Of a stretch of 64,000 nt of DNA, positions 51,900-60,370 are shown piece by piece (the stretch's first letter is position 1; the number at the start of each line of letters is the position of its first letter). Source of the stretch: Pedobacter frigoris (GTDB lineage: Bacteria; Bacteroidota; Bacteroidia; Sphingobacteriales; Sphingobacteriaceae); NCBI RefSeq assembly GCF_005116445.1, contig NZ_SWBQ01000002.1:496001-560000 (forward strand), in the 5' to 3' direction. The position numbers and the translations under genes are program-made. The notes beneath the pieces are model-generated. The model worked only from the letters and a program-made list of their open reading frames with translations, searched no databases and was not told where the DNA came from.

Positions 51900-53264
51900 A
51901 TGAGGAAATTTTTAGTAATCGCAAGTGGATTTTTCTGCTTGTTTTTAAATGCACAAGCTCAGGGTCCCAAAAAGAATATAGATAAAGTTGTAGCGGTATT
52001 GGGCAATAACATCATACTGTTATCTGACCTGAATCAGCAGTACGCACAGTATTTGAATGGTGGAAATCCTGATGACCCTAAGGTAAAATGTTTTATCCTG
52101 CAGCAAATGCTTACCCAAAAGCTACTTAAACAACAGGCAGAAATTGACTCAGTAATGGTTGATGAATCTCAGGTTGATGATGAGGTAGACAGAAGGATGC
52201 GTTCGATGATTTCAAAGGCAGGCGGACAAGAAAGGCTTGAAACATTCCTTAATCGGTCTGTATTGCAATACAAAGATGAGATCAGACCTGATCTTAGGGA
52301 ACAGTTGATTTCCAATAAAATGCAGCAGAAGATAACTGAGAACGTAAATGTTACGCCTCTGGAAGTGAAACGTTATTTTGAAAGCTATAAAAAAGACAGT
52401 CTTCCGGATATCCCTACTGAATTTGAAATTGGAGAGATCGTTCTTCATCCAAAACTGACTAAAGCTGAAAAACAAAAGTTCTACGATAAGATAGACGCAT
52501 TGAGATTGAGGGTTAAAAGTGGTGAAGACTTTGCTTTCTTAGCTAAATCTTACTCTGAAGATGGCGGTTCTGCTCCAGATGGTGGAGATCTAGGTTTCTT
52601 CGATCGGCAGAGAATGGTAAAAGAATTTACTGCACAGGCTTTCAAATTAAAACCGGGTGAGCTTTCTCCGGTATTTGAATCAGAGCATGGATTCCATATT
52701 TTACAGGTAATTGAACGTCGCGGAGAGCAGGTTAATGCCCGTCATATTTTGGTTAAACCCCAAACTACCCCGACAAGTTTGGAGCGCATTAAGCTTCAAG
52801 CTGATACGATCTACAGAAACCTGATCACCAAAAAAATTCCTTTCTCTGCAGCTGCATCTCTTTATTCAGATAATAAAGAATCTCAGTACAATGGTGGTAT
52901 GTTGCTTTATGCTGATGATGTTAGTCAGAGAACAACCTTCATTCCTGCTGACAAACTTGATCCTAAAGTGTTTCTTGTTGTAGATACCATGAAAGTTGGT
53001 GGCATCTCTTCACCAGTTGCTTTTTCCGATCCTGATGGGAAAGAAGGTTATAAAATTCTTTATCTGAAATCGAAGATACCTCCTCACAAAGGAAACCTTG
53101 ATCAGGATTATGCTAAATTTAAAGAGCGTGCACAACAAGATAAAATCAACCTTAAATTGAGTGAGTGGTTTGAGAAAAGAAGAGAGAATACCTACATCAG
53201 AATTGATGGAGATTATGACGACTGCGATGAATTAAAGATCTGGTCTAAAAATTCAAAAAAATAA
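51900..53264 (+). CDS. surA: SurA-like periplasmic peptidyl-prolyl isomerase, two parvulin domains
   Basis: Outer-membrane protein chaperone, 454 residues. ATG at 51900 (an in-frame TTG at 51885 was rejected) begins a signal peptide ending NAQAQ. SurA N-terminal domain ~30-170 (VVAVLGNNIILLSDLNQQYAQ), first parvulin ~175-275 (SYSEDGGSAPDGGDLGFFDR, FESEHGFHILQV), second ~280-395 (VNARHILVKPQTTP, NGGMLLYADD). Followed by moxR 5 bp later on the same strand. Confidence 0.92.
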   Translation: MRKFLVIASGFFCLFLNAQAQGPKKNIDKVVAVLGNNIILLSDLNQQYAQYLNGGNPDDPKVKCFILQQMLTQKLLKQQAEIDSVMVDESQVDDEVDRRMRSMISKAGGQERLETFLNRSVLQYKDEIRPDLREQLISNKMQQKITENVNVTPLEVKRYFESYKKDSLPDIPTEFEIGEIVLHPKLTKAEKQKFYDKIDALRLRVKSGEDFAFLAKSYSEDGGSAPDGGDLGFFDRQRMVKEFTAQAFKLKPGELSPVFESEHGFHILQVIERRGEQVNARHILVKPQTTPTSLERIKLQADTIYRNLITKKIPFSAAASLYSDNKESQYNGGMLLYADDVSQRTTFIPADKLDPKVFLVVDTMKVGGISSPVAFSDPDGKEGYKILYLKSKIPPHKGNLDQDYAKFKERAQQDKINLKLSEWFEKRRENTYIRIDGDYDDCDELKIWSKNSKK

Positions 53265-53269
53265 ACCTT

Positions 53270-54232
53270 ATGCAGTTTGACAATGATATAAAAGCTGTAG
53301 ACGCGCTACACCAGGCATACAATAACATCAAATCGGAAATAGGTAAGGTTGTTATAGGACAGGAAGAAGTCGTTAAATCGGTTCTGATCTCCATATTTAG
53401 CAATGGTCATTGCCTGTTGGTTGGAGTGCCCGGACTAGCAAAAACATTATTGGTTCAAACTGTTGCAGATGTACTGGACCTGAATTTCAACAGGATCCAG
53501 TTTACACCGGATTTGATGCCCAGTGATATCATTGGTGCAGAGATTCTGGGAGAAGACAGAAATTTTAAATTCATCAACGGCCCGGTTTTCTCCAACATTG
53601 TTCTTGCTGATGAGATCAATAGAACACCCCCGAAGACTCAGGCGGCATTGCTAGAGGCGATGCAGGAAAAGGCAGTTACAGCCGCAGGACAAAGACATGT
53701 GCTGCCCAATCCTTTCTTTGTACTGGCAACACAAAATCCAATTGAACAGGAAGGCACTTATCCCCTTCCGGAAGCTCAACTGGACAGGTTTATGTTCAAC
53801 ATTCATCTCGGCTATCCGACATTCAATGATGAGCTCACCATTGTAAAAAATACAACCAGCAATAGTGATGTTCAGTTGAAGAAAATAATTGATGCGAAGC
53901 AGATCCAATACTTTCAAAAGCTGGTCAGAAATATTCCTGTTGCAGATAATGTAGTAGAATATGCGGTAAAGCTTGTCAGCAAAACACGTCCTCACACACC
54001 AATGGCGACAGAAGATGTCAATAAATACATCAGTTGGGGTGCAGGTCCAAGGGCCTCACAATTCCTTGTTATAGGGGCTAAATGCCATGCAGCAATTTCA
54101 GGTAAATATTCACCGGATATTGAAGATGTTCAGGCTGTAGCTGAAGCGATACTGAGACACCGTATCGTGAGAAACTATCGTGCTGAAGCCGAAGGTCTGT
54201 CTATTGAGCAGATCATTAAAAACTTATTTTAG
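53270..54232 (+). CDS. MoxR-family AAA ATPase
   Basis: 320-residue chaperone-like ATPase. Walker A is VGVPGLAKTLLVQ (~49-61), Walker B VLADEINRTPPKTQAALLEAM (~110-130), and sensor motif LATQNPIEQEGTYPLPEAQLDRF (~150-172). MoxR genes usually precede a DUF58 protein and a VWA protein; here the next gene is convergent, so this copy is separate from those and is linked to surA instead. Overlaps the GDPD-like gene by 9 bp. Confidence 0.93.
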   Translation: MQFDNDIKAVDALHQAYNNIKSEIGKVVIGQEEVVKSVLISIFSNGHCLLVGVPGLAKTLLVQTVADVLDLNFNRIQFTPDLMPSDIIGAEILGEDRNFKFINGPVFSNIVLADEINRTPPKTQAALLEAMQEKAVTAAGQRHVLPNPFFVLATQNPIEQEGTYPLPEAQLDRFMFNIHLGYPTFNDELTIVKNTTSNSDVQLKKIIDAKQIQYFQKLVRNIPVADNVVEYAVKLVSKTRPHTPMATEDVNKYISWGAGPRASQFLVIGAKCHAAISGKYSPDIEDVQAVAEAILRHRIVRNYRAEAEGLSIEQIIKNLF

Positions 54233-55111
54233 GCTTTCAGAGACCTTTTTATATAGATTAGGATAATCTGTTATTACACCATCGACACCTAGTTCGATCA
54301 GGTATTTCATGTCTTTCTCTGTATTCACCGTCCAAGGAATGATTTTAACGCCTGCATCATGACAGCGCCGAATCAATCCCTTGCCTACCAATACGGAATA
54401 AGGGCTGTAGACAGTAGGCATAAAACCCAGTTCACCAACATTCACTTCAAAATCGATCTTTTCGTCTATCAGTAAAGCCGTTTTCATTTTCGGGTAATGC
54501 TCATGCAGATACTGTAGTGTACGCATATCAAATGATTGTATCGTCACACGTTTAGCTATCTTTTTATTGTTCACGATCTCCATGATGAGTTCTACAAATT
54601 CCGCGGGTTCCGGCTGAAACTCGTTATCTCCTTTAGGGATTGCTTTTGTCTCAATACTAAAATTTGGTTTTGGCAGCTTGTTCTTCTTCACATAATCTTC
54701 AATGGCATCAATCGTTTCTTCAAGCAAGGGCTTACCGATCACCATCTTCTCCTGATAAGGAAAACGGCTATGGACTTTACTTCCAACATCGAATTTCTGA
54801 ACTTCAGCATAATCCATCTTATAAATATTATATTTCTTCTGATCTTTCAGTGTGATTGCTTTACCATCCGGCATTAAGCTTATCTCATGATTAAAATAAG
54901 GTTCCTGAGACAATACGACCTTTTTATCTTTAGAAATCACGGCATTCATATTCAGCGTATTTACGCCCAGATCTAATGCGCGCAACATACCGGGAATGGT
55001 GTTTTCAGGCATGATTCCCCTGGCACCACGATTGCCCTGTAAATCAAATTTTTGAGCTGAGGCCTTAGTGAAGGCAAACAGAACAGCAATAAGTAACAAA
55101 TGTCTTTTCAT
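54224..55111 (-). CDS. secreted GDPD-family protein with substituted catalytic residues
   Basis: 295-residue exported protein of the glycerophosphodiester phosphodiesterase fold. ATG at 55111 begins a signal peptide (MKRHLLLIAVLFAFTKASAQ); 55156 was rejected as upstream. The scaffold is well conserved (RGIMPENTIPGMLRALDLGV, PYFNHEISL, GVDGVITDYP), but the four residues usually needed for catalysis are changed: His to Asn in GNRGARG, Glu and Asp to Asn in TLNMNA, His to Gln in VLSQEP. It should not hydrolyse glycerophosphodiesters. It may bind ligand. Confidence 0.8.
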   Translation of the reverse strand: MKRHLLLIAVLFAFTKASAQKFDLQGNRGARGIMPENTIPGMLRALDLGVNTLNMNAVISKDKKVVLSQEPYFNHEISLMPDGKAITLKDQKKYNIYKMDYAEVQKFDVGSKVHSRFPYQEKMVIGKPLLEETIDAIEDYVKKNKLPKPNFSIETKAIPKGDNEFQPEPAEFVELIMEIVNNKKIAKRVTIQSFDMRTLQYLHEHYPKMKTALLIDEKIDFEVNVGELGFMPTVYSPYSVLVGKGLIRRCHDAGVKIIPWTVNTEKDMKYLIELGVDGVITDYPNLYKKVSESLK

Positions 55112-55162
55112 CAGTAAATATTTATTTATCAGCACCACCATGAAAGCTACTGCCAATAGTAT

Positions 55163-55200
55163 AAAAAAAGGGTTTCTTAAATTACTCCTTTAAGAAACCC
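55163..55200 (-). terminator. Rho-independent terminator of the NTF2-like gene
   Basis: 12-bp perfect stem (55170-55181 with 55189-55200), 7-nt loop, followed on the minus strand by seven T. Confidence 0.9.
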
Positions 55201-55224
55201 CTGTATTATAAGTAATATAATATA

Positions 55225-56082
55225 TTAACGATCAGCCGGAGTAAATACTATAGAGATTAAATTCCAGTTGTGATCAGCCTGGCGCTCATAAACAAATACA
55301 TAATTAAAGCTCTCTCTTAGGTCAGCTTTGTAATCAACCGCAGCAACACCATAAGAATAAGCAAAATCACCGCCATCTGCTTTATCTATCTTAGTCGTTT
55401 TTAAAGCTACTTTGCTAATCATGCTATTGAAGAAAGCCAAAGCCTTGTCTTTTCCTAATATTGGCTCATATCCTGGGAAAAGCACTCTTACATCTGGATT
55501 AACAAAGCCTGCAAAAGCTGAAATTCCATAAGACTTAAGCGTTGCGTTTAACGTTTTCTCCGTAGTAGCAATGATGTTTGCCCCCGCTTCTCTTTGCTTA
55601 TCATTTAAGAATTTTGGTTTATAGAATTCCTTTGGTTCTATAAATTCATTTGTTGGTTTATTTAAAGGCTTATTGTGTTCAGTACCTAAATCAAGCACCA
55701 ATTGCCATTTACCATCGTTTACTTTCCACAGAGAGAAATATTCACCATAGGCTGTTTCAGTTCCTTTATAAATATATGGTCCCGTGGTAAATCCCCAGTC
55801 GCCACTTTTGGATACCCTTGCATAGGCAGGAGTCCAGCTGAGGTCTTTGGTATCACCCTGAGTTGCATAATAAGTTTTCGCATTCACCGGATTAGGTCTG
55901 AACACCAATCCATTATCTGCTGAATAGGTTGTAAAAGCTACTTTAGCGCCATTTTTAGCGAGGATTTCCGCGAATTCTTTTTCTGCTTTTAAAAGAGATT
56001 TGGTAGTACCATCAGATTTTTGAGCATATGCCCCAATGGTAATTGACGCAGCAACAATTGTATAAAGAAATTTATTCATCAT
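55225..56082 (-). CDS. secreted double SnoaL/NTF2-like protein
   Basis: 285-residue exported protein (signal peptide 1-~21, GAYAQ) made of two related NTF2/SnoaL/DUF4440-like halves: ~25-145 (KEFAEILAKNGAKVAFTTYS, YGEYFSLWKVNDGKWQLVLD) and ~160-280 (TLNATLKSYGISAFAGF, FNYVFVYERQADHNWNLISI). Tandem halves suggest internal duplication. No catalytic set is certain; role unknown. Monocistronic, with terminator. Confidence 0.75.
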   Translation of the reverse strand: MMNKFLYTIVAASITIGAYAQKSDGTTKSLLKAEKEFAEILAKNGAKVAFTTYSADNGLVFRPNPVNAKTYYATQGDTKDLSWTPAYARVSKSGDWGFTTGPYIYKGTETAYGEYFSLWKVNDGKWQLVLDLGTEHNKPLNKPTNEFIEPKEFYKPKFLNDKQREAGANIIATTEKTLNATLKSYGISAFAGFVNPDVRVLFPGYEPILGKDKALAFFNSMISKVALKTTKIDKADGGDFAYSYGVAAVDYKADLRESFNYVFVYERQADHNWNLISIVFTPADR

Positions 56083-56158
56083 AGTATTTAAATAGTTAGA
56101 GCGAATATAAGATTTGCTATGTTTTATTGTTTAAAAAGTAATTAACAATTGCACAATA

Positions 56159-57619
56159 CTAGATCTTGTTCCAGGTTGTACCTTCTTTACTATCTTTTAA
56201 CTGGATTCCCATACTTTGCAATCCCAGCCTTATTTTATCAGAGGTCGCATAGTCCTTATTTTCTTTAGCCGAAGTACGGATATCGATAACCAGGTCTAGA
56301 ACTGAGTTCAATTCAGTATTTGAAGTATCTTCATCTTTCAATCCAAAAATATCAAATACGAAATCATTCATTAGCTTTTTCAGATGACTCAGCTCCACAG
56401 CAGATATTTTACCTTTTCCGTCGTGAACAGTATTGATAATTCTCACTGCCTCAAATAGTTCGGCGATTACTACAGGGCTGTTAAAATCATCATTCATTGC
56501 TTTTAAGCAATTGGCAATGATAGGCTGTACTTCAAAATCACTGCTTTCAGATGCAACCAATTTATCAAGCAGGCTAACTGCGTTCATCAATCTTCTAAAG
56601 CCTTTTTCTGATGCATCAAGCGCTTCATTAGAAAAATCAAGTGTACTGCGGTAATGTGCCTGAAGCATAAAGAATTTAACGGTCATCGGGCTAAATCCTC
56701 TTTCCAATAATGGATGGTCGCCGGTAAAAAGTTCACCCGGCAAAAAACCATTACCTGCAGTCTTGGACATTCTTGTTCCGTTTACAGTGAGCATATTGGT
56801 ATGCATCCAATACTTAGCCGGCTGTTTATGACTGCAAGCTTCAGACTGGGCGATTTCGTTGGTATGGTGAGTAGCAGCAAGATCCATCCCTCCACCATGA
56901 ATATCGAATTCTTCACCAAGGTATTTTGCACTCATTGCAGAACATTCGATATGCCAACCTGGAAATCCAACACCCCAGGGTGATGGCCAGCGCATTAGCG
57001 TTTCAGGCTTTGCTTTTATCCACAATGCAAAATCAAGCCTTCCATGCTTTTCATCCTGTCCATCCAGCTCGCGCGTATTGGCCAGCATGTCTTCCAGGTT
57101 TCTGTTGGTCAGGATCGTATAGTTGTATTCCTTACTGTATTTTTCTACATTAAAATAAACAGCTCCATTTGCTTCATAAGCATAACCATTTTTTATGATT
57201 TCCTGAATCATCTCAATTTGCTCAATAATATGGCCAGTGGCTGTAGGTTCGATACTTGGAGGCAGGGTATTGAACATTCTCAATACATCATGAAAGCCCA
57301 AAGTATACTTCTGAACTATTTCCATAGGTTCCAGCTGTTCAAGCTTTGCCCTTTTTGCAAATTTATCATCTCCTTCGTCACGATCTCCCTCTAGGTGTCC
57401 TGCATCAGTTATATTCCTTACATAGCGAACCTTGTAACCACTATATTTCAGGTATCTGAAAATTAAATCAAAGGATATGAAAGTACGACAATTACCCAGA
57501 TGAACATCACTGTAAACGGTAGGACCGCAAACATACATCCCTACGTTAGGGGCGCTTAACGGTCTAAAAGGTTCTTTTTTACGTGTTAGGGTATTGTATA
57601 GCTGTAAGGCTGTATTCAT
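56159..57619 (-). CDS. cysS: cysteinyl-tRNA synthetase
   Basis: Charges tRNA-Cys. Class I signature VCGPTVYSDVHLGNCRTF (HxGN, ~31-48), zinc site Cys/His (HIECSAMS and HHTNEIAQSEA), KMSKS-type RMSKTAGN (~272). 486 aa is full length. Last gene of the mutL-rhomboid-EEP block, but with its own exact -7 box 4 nt before the start, so it can be transcribed separately. Confidence 0.96.
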   Translation of the reverse strand: MNTALQLYNTLTRKKEPFRPLSAPNVGMYVCGPTVYSDVHLGNCRTFISFDLIFRYLKYSGYKVRYVRNITDAGHLEGDRDEGDDKFAKRAKLEQLEPMEIVQKYTLGFHDVLRMFNTLPPSIEPTATGHIIEQIEMIQEIIKNGYAYEANGAVYFNVEKYSKEYNYTILTNRNLEDMLANTRELDGQDEKHGRLDFALWIKAKPETLMRWPSPWGVGFPGWHIECSAMSAKYLGEEFDIHGGGMDLAATHHTNEIAQSEACSHKQPAKYWMHTNMLTVNGTRMSKTAGNGFLPGELFTGDHPLLERGFSPMTVKFFMLQAHYRSTLDFSNEALDASEKGFRRLMNAVSLLDKLVASESSDFEVQPIIANCLKAMNDDFNSPVVIAELFEAVRIINTVHDGKGKISAVELSHLKKLMNDFVFDIFGLKDEDTSNTELNSVLDLVIDIRTSAKENKDYATSDKIRLGLQSMGIQLKDSKEGTTWNKI

Positions 57620-57623
57620 CTTG

Positions 57624-57631
57624 CAAAGGTA
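57624..57631 (-). promoter_or_regulatory. -7 box of cysS, 4 nt from the start codon
   Basis: TACCTTTG on the minus strand, then CAAG, then ATG at 57619; inside the 18-bp gap after the EEP gene. Confidence 0.5.
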
Positions 57632-57637
57632 AAAAAT

Positions 57638-58750
57638 TTAGGGATTTAACGTCAAATCGCTGCGAACAGGAAAATGATCTGACAATTTAGCTTCTATAAT
57701 GTGATAGTTGTGAACTTTTATGTCTTTTGTAGTGGCAATATAGTCAATCTGAAAATTCGGGAACTTCCCATTATACGTTCTCCCTAGCCCGGTGCCCTGT
57801 TCCTTAAAGGTATTATTCAGCGATTTGGTCAATTGGGTTACAGCATAAGAAGCTGGAGTATCATTAAAATCTCCTGCAATCAGGTAAGGCGTTTGACAAG
57901 TCGCCAGATGCTGCTTCATGATGTCTACCTGTGCGCTGCGCTTTAAAAAAGCACTTCTCAACATACTGATGATTCTTTTTGACGGCATCAGTTCGGCATC
58001 CATCTTTTTAGTGACCTTATCTATATAGTTGTAGTCCTGCTTGTCAAAAGAAATGGATTGAAGATGAATGTTATACACTCTCAATTTTTGTTTATTGATT
58101 AGCAGATCAACATATATACTTGCATTTCCCCCAAAATTCTCTCCAAACACGATAATGCCCTTATCCTTTATTGGATATCTTGAAAATATAGCCAGTCCGG
58201 TAGCTTCATAACTGTTTTCTGCCGATGGTACAAAGTAATAATAAGGTGTTTTTAGAATCCGCTTTAAGCTATCGGTGATGTCAAAAGAACCCTTTCTTCT
58301 GGTAAAATACTCCTGAAAACAGATGATATCCGGATTTTCATTCCGAATTACCTCCAGCATCTGTTGTTTTACCGGCTCTATATTTTCAAGTCCGTAAGGT
58401 TTAAAACTATGGACGTTATAGGTCATCATACGGATATGATCCGGCTTGTCTTTTGCTCCTTTTCCGGCATTGCCGAATAAGCCAAGAGTAGCCGTTAATG
58501 CATTCCAACCGATCAAGATCAGCACAGTAGTGCCTATGGCAAAATTCCAGCGCTTTCTAAGGCACCACCACAATATCATCAGTACATTAAATAGCAGCAA
58601 GAATGGGTAAGCAAGCCCGAAGAATGGAAGGTATTTATAATCACGTGGGTCAAACCTCCCGGCCATGAAGCCTAATACAAAAGCAATTGCCAAAATTATG
58701 GCGACTAAGCGTACCAGTTTATCAAGAAATGAGGGCTTGGATCTCTTCAT
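57638..58750 (-). CDS. membrane-anchored endonuclease/exonuclease/phosphatase (EEP) family protein
   Basis: 370 residues: three N-terminal membrane helices (~12-28, ~38-62, ~68-90) and an EEP hydrolase domain (~105-370) with MTYNVHSF, DIICFQEYFTR, LIAGDFNDTPASY and LSDHFPVRSDL, giving the catalytic Asn/Glu, Asp-Asn and Asp-His. Substrate (nucleic acid, phospholipid or inositol phosphate) cannot be told. Located 2 bp downstream of the second rhomboid gene in a leftward operon. Confidence 0.85.
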   Translation of the reverse strand: MKRSKPSFLDKLVRLVAIILAIAFVLGFMAGRFDPRDYKYLPFFGLAYPFLLLFNVLMILWWCLRKRWNFAIGTTVLILIGWNALTATLGLFGNAGKGAKDKPDHIRMMTYNVHSFKPYGLENIEPVKQQMLEVIRNENPDIICFQEYFTRRKGSFDITDSLKRILKTPYYYFVPSAENSYEATGLAIFSRYPIKDKGIIVFGENFGGNASIYVDLLINKQKLRVYNIHLQSISFDKQDYNYIDKVTKKMDAELMPSKRIISMLRSAFLKRSAQVDIMKQHLATCQTPYLIAGDFNDTPASYAVTQLTKSLNNTFKEQGTGLGRTYNGKFPNFQIDYIATTKDIKVHNYHIIEAKLSDHFPVRSDLTLNP

Positions 58751-58752
58751 AA

Positions 58753-59619
58753 TTAATGTTTACTTGCCTTAAACAGTGTTTCCTTTTCTTCCCTGGTCAG
58801 TTTATCGTACCCTGTTTTAGAAATCTTGTCTAAGATTGTATCTATTTCTTTTTGATCTACGGTAATCTCTTTTTTCTTTACAGAAGAAGGGGCTGTCGAG
58901 TCCTTCTTTACAACCCTCAGTTTTGGTTTTTTCTTGAAGACATTGCTCAGGTCATTTCCGCTTTGCAATAATTTGATGAAAGTAAAACCCATAATCATAC
59001 CACCGATGTGTGCAAAACTACCACCCGCATCTGAAGTTCCTATACCAATAAGGTTTAAAACTACATATGCAATAGCAAGAAATTTCAATTTCAAATCTCC
59101 CAAAAACATAAGCCTGATGCTGTAATCTGGCACAAGAGTGGCTGTTGCGACCACAATAGCCATTACACTTGCAGATGCTCCAATAACGGTTGCGACTGAT
59201 GCAGATGAAGCAAAAACAGGGAATATATTATTGGCAATAAGGTACACTAATGCACCGGCAACGCCTCCCGATAGGTACACAAAATGAAATTGTCTGGGCT
59301 TTAAAAAGTCTAAAAATATTCTTCCCATCCAAAACAGCCACAGCATATTGAACAACAAATGAAGGAACCCTCCATGAAAGAACTGATAGGTTAATATCGT
59401 GTAAAACCTGACAGGCAGTTTAACCAGTGATGCCGGAAATCCGAAATACTCCCTGACCCAGTCCCCACCAGCTATGCTCCCATTTCCTGACAGGAAAAAA
59501 GGAATGTTGATCAGCGCAAACACCACAAAAATGATGACGTTTATCCCAATGTATAAATAGGATGGATCTCCGGATTGAAATATTTTATGTTTCAGTTCTT
59601 TTAAAGGGCTGTTATTCAT
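58753..59619 (-). CDS. rhomboid intramembrane serine protease (long form)
   Basis: 288-residue membrane protease with six predicted helices. Active Ser in IGASASVMAI (~135), His in SFAHIGGMIMG (~197); the catalytic loop has Ala where GxSG has Gly after Ser, so activity is likely but less sure. Residues ~215-288 form a charged cytosolic tail with Lys-rich coiled segments not found in the shorter paralogue. It overlaps the first rhomboid gene by 8 bp. Confidence 0.85.
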   Translation of the reverse strand: MNNSPLKELKHKIFQSGDPSYLYIGINVIIFVVFALINIPFFLSGNGSIAGGDWVREYFGFPASLVKLPVRFYTILTYQFFHGGFLHLLFNMLWLFWMGRIFLDFLKPRQFHFVYLSGGVAGALVYLIANNIFPVFASSASVATVIGASASVMAIVVATATLVPDYSIRLMFLGDLKLKFLAIAYVVLNLIGIGTSDAGGSFAHIGGMIMGFTFIKLLQSGNDLSNVFKKKPKLRVVKKDSTAPSSVKKKEITVDQKEIDTILDKISKTGYDKLTREEKETLFKASKH

Positions 59620-60364
59620 AATATTTATAAAATCTATTATTGTCCTTATCCTTCCAAAGCTTCACCAGAATGAAGCCAATTAATGCTCCCCCAAGGTGTG
59701 CAAAGTGAGCCACTGAATCTCCCGGCACTTTGGCGACACCAGATGTAAGCTCCAATATCACATAACCAATTACAAAATACTTTGCTTTAACTGGTACCGG
59801 AAAAAATAGCATCATGAGTTCAGTATTGGGATACAACATACCAAAAGCTACCAAAATACCAAATATTGCACCTGAAGCACCCACCATAGAACCACCGTAA
59901 ATACCCAATAAAGTATCTCCTTCACTTCCGGTCAGATTTGGAATATGAACGTTTGCACTAATCCCATTTCCGCTTCTAACCAAGTCTGTAATTGGATTGT
60001 TTAGTGCAGATCCGGTGATGTGATAAACCTCGTAAGCCTGAACACCCATTTGTAAAGCTACGGCGCCAAGAGCGGTGATCAAATAGTAGTTTAGAAAACG
60101 TTTTGCTCCCCAGCGTTTCTCCAGCATACCGCCGAACATAAACAAAGCAAACATATTAGAGAATAGATGGAAAAAATCCGCATGCATGAACATGTATGTC
60201 AGCAACTGCCAAACCCTAAACAATTCAGAGTCTATATAATAGACACCAAGTAAACTTCTAAGATCTGCTATACCTACATTCTGGAGCACAAGCGTAGCTA
60301 CAAAAAAAAGCACGTTGATGATCAACAGGTTTTTTACTGCTGGTGGTATGTCAATATTATTCAT
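59612..60364 (-). CDS. rhomboid intramembrane serine protease (short form)
   Basis: 250-residue six-helix rhomboid. Active Ser in GASGAIFGIL (~163), His in AHFAHLGGALIG (~218-229); HADFFHLFSNMFALFMFGG is the conserved L1 region. Complete GxSG and HxxG motifs. It lies 6 bp downstream of mutL and overlaps the long rhomboid gene by 8 bp. Confidence 0.9.
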   Translation of the reverse strand: MNNIDIPPAVKNLLIINVLFFVATLVLQNVGIADLRSLLGVYYIDSELFRVWQLLTYMFMHADFFHLFSNMFALFMFGGMLEKRWGAKRFLNYYLITALGAVALQMGVQAYEVYHITGSALNNPITDLVRSGNGISANVHIPNLTGSEGDTLLGIYGGSMVGASGAIFGILVAFGMLYPNTELMMLFFPVPVKAKYFVIGYVILELTSGVAKVPGDSVAHFAHLGGALIGFILVKLWKDKDNNRFYKYYE

Positions 60365-60370
60365 TCTTTT

